Positions 6,789 to 7,935 of a stretch of 7,935 nt of DNA are shown here, one piece after another. The DNA comes from Bacteroides sp. (GTDB taxonomy: Bacteria; Bacteroidota; Bacteroidia; Bacteroidales; Bacteroidaceae). Location: positions 1-7,935 of the forward strand of contig DXOJ01000053.1 in the NCBI GenBank assembly GCA_019412865.1. The letters run 5' to 3'. Under the pieces are notes generated by a model. It was not told where the DNA came from and made no database searches. It saw only the letters and a list, made by a program, of their open reading frames with translations. The translations under genes were made by a program, and so were the position numbers. Each line of letters starts with the position of its first letter. Positions within the stretch are counted from its first letter, which is position 1.

Positions 6789-6832
6789 GAAAGAATTTCT
6801 TATTTTCATATAGAAGAAACTCTTTCTTATTT
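6783..6832. terminator. Bidirectional terminator between convergent permease and phosphatase genes
   Basis: AAATAAGAAAGA (6783-6794) pairs perfectly with TCTTTCTTATTT (6821-6832). After one A-C mismatch (6795/6820), TTTCTT (6796-6801) pairs with AAGAAA (6814-6819). This makes a 19-position stem with a 12-base loop. Each strand ends its stem in a T-rich run, so it can serve both the plus-strand permease transcript and the minus-strand phosphatase transcript. The permease stop codon TAA (6786-6788) is inside the left arm. G-C content is low, so the stem relies on length. Confidence 0.7.
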
Positions 6833-6861
6833 CAGTTTGAATGACAGATCTGTTTTATATC

Positions 6862-7935
6862 TTATTTAGCGAGTAATTGGAGAATTTTATTACTAACATC
6901 GCTGTTTTCCTGAACACCGCCAAAAAGCTTGGATTGTGGACCGTATGCAAACAGTGGAACCATGATTGGTGTATGTCCTTTAGATACAAACATTGCTTTC
7001 ATTTTGCCTTCTTTTATGTTTCCGTCACGTAAAGCTAATGCTCCGGTTTCATGATCAGCTGAAATAATCACTAATGTATTTCCATCTTTTTCTGCAAATC
7101 TGATGGCAGCTTCTACCGCCTTATCAAAGTCCAATACTTCACGGACAACTGCCGAATAATCATTGCTGTGCGCACTTTTATCTATTCGGGCACCTTCTAC
7201 CATTAAGAAGAAACCGTTAGTACTCCTGCTCGAAAGATAGTCAATAGCCATTTGGGTGGTAGACGGAAGGAAATCTCCCCGGTTTTCGTTTACAGAAGCT
7301 GTTTTGCTCTTTGTGGGTAAGTATCCCAGTTTTTTAGATTTCTTGATAGCTTTGTCATTCGGTTCCTCTATGATGGTAAACTCTTTTTTGATTTCCTTTT
7401 GAACGTTTGGTGCTTGTTTTTCAAATAGTTCATAACTACCGGCAGAAAAGAATGTCAGCTTACTGTTAGGAAGATCTGCCCAAATTTCTTTAGACATTCC
7501 ACGTTCCGGTTGGTGAGCAAAGAAAGCAGCAGGAGTAGCTCCGTCGAGATTGTCAGTGGTAACGATTCCTGAAATGTAGCCATAGCCGGATAACTTCTCC
7601 GGTAAGTTTGGAATAACTTGGTTATTTTCATCCATTCCGAGCGCTCCGTTTTTAGTTTTTTTTCCGGTTGAGTAAGCAGTTCCGGAAGCAGCTGAATCTG
7701 TTGTAAACTTGTTGGCAGATTGCGTTCTGACGAAACCGCATGTTTTTAAATTAGTGATAGTAAGCTGTCCTTGATTGGCATACATTCCTGAACAGATATG
7801 TGCCAGTCCCATGCCGTCACCTATCATTAAGATGACATTCTTCACCGGTTTGTCGGTAGCATCCATGTCAAATGAAGGAACATACGAACTTTGTGGATTT
7901 TCGTTCTTAAAATCTCCTTTGACGATTTCTTGTGC
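6862..7935 (-). CDS. Alkaline phosphatase (PhoA type), 5' end outside the window
   Basis: This is a periplasmic phosphomonoesterase that frees phosphate using two zinc ions and a phosphoserine intermediate. The reading frame stays open to the right edge. The 23 codons before the first in-frame ATG (7866) begin AQEIVKGDF, which looks like the residues just after a signal-peptide cleavage site. The true start and signal peptide are therefore beyond base 7935, and the ATG at 7866 is internal. Numbering from the first visible residue (357 in total), the active site is complete: Asp40 in MIGDGMG, Asp80 and nucleophile Ser81 in TDSAASGTA, Thr134 in GATPAA, Arg145, Glu247, Asp252 and His256 in VEGARIDKSAH, Asp294 and His295 in ADHETG, and His321 in GHTP. 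At the place of E. coli Asp153 a Gly is seen, next to an Asp, by alignment from memory. With a signal peptide it would be about 380 residues, compact beside the 471-residue E. coli precursor. The gene converges on the permease gene. Confidence 0.92.
   Translation of the reverse strand, partial: AQEIVKGDFKNENPQSSYVPSFDMDATDKPVKNVILMIGDGMGLAHICSGMYANQGQLTITNLKTCGFVRTQSANKFTTDSAASGTAYSTGKKTKNGALGMDENNQVIPNLPEKLSGYGYISGIVTTDNLDGATPAAFFAHQPERGMSKEIWADLPNSKLTFFSAGSYELFEKQAPNVQKEIKKEFTIIEEPNDKAIKKSKKLGYLPTKSKTASVNENRGDFLPSTTQMAIDYLSSRSTNGFFLMVEGARIDKSAHSNDYSAVVREVLDFDKAVEAAIRFAEKDGNTLVIISADHETGALALRDGNIKEGKMKAMFVSKGHTPIMVPLFAYGPQSKLFGGVQENSDVSNKILQLLAK

Overview
The window looks like a Bacteroides or close Bacteroidales chromosome. 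Three things point there. The promoters have the Bacteroidetes form (a TTTG box, about 19-20 bases, then TAnnTTTG) with no strong Shine-Dalgarno sequences. The genes are typical gut-Bacteroides families: a secreted GH78 rhamnosidase, a DUF1703-type AAA-ATPase/PD-(D/E)XK protein, and a one-chain nucleotidyltransferase-HEPN protein. All calls come from reading the sequence; no database search was run.

Layout. Bases 1-411 hold no gene, but contain a possible terminator for an unseen left-hand gene, two small inverted repeats and a candidate promoter. Bases 412-2982 (+) encode an exported alpha-L-rhamnosidase, closed by a strong hairpin terminator at 3038-3081. Bases 3097-5782 (-) are a compact two-gene unit: the ATPase/nuclease-fold gene first, then 16 bases later the nucleotidyltransferase-HEPN gene. 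A good Bacteroidetes promoter precedes it at 5822-5853. Bases 5913-6788 (+) encode a ten-helix EamA/DMT-type permease, transcribed divergently from the two-gene unit. Bases 6862-7935 (-) carry a PhoA-type alkaline phosphatase whose start lies beyond the right edge. A near-perfect 19-bp-stem hairpin separates the two convergent genes.

How they work together. The rhamnosidase, permease and phosphatase look like independent single genes: glycan rhamnose removal, small-molecule transport and phosphate release. The two minus-strand genes are the only clear operon. Their pairing, tight spacing and flanking transcription signals suggest a self-contained accessory module between housekeeping-type genes. 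A defence, stress or selfish role is possible, but it is inferred from domain types only. Both families are common and mostly uncharacterised in Bacteroides, so the novelty would lie in the pairing rather than in either protein.
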